This document shows, in pieces, positions 25,350-26,085 of a stretch of 26,085 nucleotides of DNA. The position numbers and the translations under genes were made by a program. The notes beneath the pieces were generated by a model. The model did not search any database and had not been told where the DNA came from. It saw nothing but the letters and a program-made list of their open reading frames with translations. This DNA is from a virus: IMG/VR virus record IMGVR_UViG_3300031758_000497, positions 1 through 26,085 of that record. The stretch is one strand, 5' to 3'. Position 1 is the stretch's first letter; every line of letters starts with the position of its first letter.

Positions 25350-26085
25350 ATGGCGGCGCGTTCCTTAGATCTAATCATTAACACCCAGACGGGACAGCTC
25401 CTATCGGGTTTCAACTCCACAACCCAGAACGGAAGCACACCGAGCTTCGTATTCGGCGACCTCACTCCGATCACTTGCCGACTTGTTCAGCCGAGCGGAT
25501 CTGCTGAAAGACCTTGGGCAGATATAGATCTGACCAACCAAGAAGTCCACGTTGCAATCGGCACTCCTGGCAGTTACCCGACCGCTGGCACATTCACGCT
25601 GACCTATGGCGCGAACACCACGACCGCTCTGGCTTTCGATGCTTCTGCTGCCACAGTCGCGGCCGCTCTCAACCTGCTTGCCAGTATCATCGCAGCAGGT
25701 GGCGTCTCCGTGACATCCGCAGCAGGTGGATCCTATCGAATCGTCTTCACATCAGTTGGAGTTCGGACTGCAATCACCACAAACACCACGGCACTTTACC
25801 CGACCTCGACCTCATTCATCGCCGTTGCTCAAACAGGATCAGCATCCGTGCAGGAAGTCGTCGTGATCCGCATGGAGACCCAACCAGCGGCTTATGTCGA
25901 ACTCACCGACGATCTTCCCGTCGCTGCCGCCACCGTCACCACCGTTCGGGCTGGATCGGCTGGCGTTTCTGAAATTCAGAAATTGACCTTCGATCCGATT
26001 CCTTACGATGGCATCTATACTCTAGCTTATGATGGAGAAGAAACCACCGACCTCGCTTGGGATTCAACAGCGGAGGAAATCCAAG
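25350..26085 (+). CDS. Tail/fibre protein with repeated beta domains, 3' end outside the window
   Basis: The frame is open from ATG 25350 to the window end (245 residues seen). After an N-terminal domain, Gly-Thr-Phe-Thr-Leu-Thr-Tyr-Gly-Ala-Asn-Thr-Thr-Thr-Ala-Leu-Ala-Phe-Asp (about 82-99) recurs as Gly-Ile-Tyr-Thr-Leu-Ala-Tyr-Asp-Gly-Glu-Glu-Thr-Thr-Asp-Leu-Ala-Trp-Asp (about 222-239). Such repeats, with a following Ala-rich helix, are common in phage tail or receptor-contact proteins. The full size and C-terminus are unknown. Confidence 0.65.
   Translation, partial: MAARSLDLIINTQTGQLLSGFNSTTQNGSTPSFVFGDLTPITCRLVQPSGSAERPWADIDLTNQEVHVAIGTPGSYPTAGTFTLTYGANTTTALAFDASAATVAAALNLLASIIAAGGVSVTSAAGGSYRIVFTSVGVRTAITTNTTALYPTSTSFIAVAQTGSASVQEVVVIRMETQPAAYVELTDDLPVAAATVTTVRAGSAGVSEIQKLTFDPIPYDGIYTLAYDGEETTDLAWDSTAEEIQ

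Overview
The window is a contiguous piece of a tailed, probably temperate, double-stranded DNA phage with lambda-like morphogenesis genes (a lambda-type siphophage layout, or a prophage of one). No host gene is recognisable. The host is not identifiable from sequence alone. Base composition is moderate, and most starts lack a Shine-Dalgarno sequence and sit in an A-rich context ending ACC-ATG, which is unlike Enterobacteria or Firmicutes. A Gram-negative, non-proteobacterial host is a low-confidence guess.

Layout. (1) 1-1276: a partial coiled-coil protein and three small phage accessory proteins, overlapping end to start and each new start preceded by a strong GGAGG. (2) 1349-2479: a tyrosine integrase whose 3' end runs into a tRNA-like sequence on the other strand, the likely attachment site. 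Phage genes lie on both sides of it, so the window probably shows the unintegrated (attP) or circularly permuted arrangement. (3) 2578-3787: a regulatory switch made of a leftward ribbon-helix-helix (RHH) protein, a cluster of five short repeats in the divergent intergenic region, a rightward RHH protein, a GIY-YIG/T5orf172-like domain fused to a third RHH domain, and a small HTH protein. (4) 3784-8626: a long run of small overlapping early genes containing a recombination set (RecE-like PD-(D/E)XK exonuclease, VRR-NUC-like nuclease, SSB-like protein). (5) 8632-10387: replication, with an O/DnaD-like initiator carrying 11-bp iterons inside its own gene (candidate origin), a DnaC-like helicase loader and a MazZ/DUF5664-like nucleotide pyrophosphohydrolase. 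(6) 10384-12867: small genes, winged-helix and HTH proteins, a metallophosphoesterase and a DUF3102-like protein. (7) 12868-13027: the only large gap before the late genes, with inverted repeats and a possible cos/pac site. (8) 13028-26085: packaging, head and tail genes in lambda order: Nu1-like, TerL (gpA-like), small joining protein, portal, ClpP-like protease fused to scaffold, major capsid protein, connectors and neck proteins, tail genes, tape measure, distal tail proteins, and an open repeat-containing tail/fibre protein.

How the parts work together: the RHH/operator switch probably decides between lysogeny and early expression. The early operon supplies recombination and replication proteins, the initiator binds the iterons in its own coding sequence and recruits the host helicase through the DnaC-like loader, and the late operon packages and builds the particle. 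No lysis genes, and no RecT/ERF-type annealase, are recognised in the window. The most interesting items are the intragenic 11-bp iterons, the GIY-YIG::RHH fusion next to its phased operator-like repeats, the tRNA-like attachment site with an enlarged D loop, and a repeated leader found before four late genes. No stretch above 300 bases lacks a gene.
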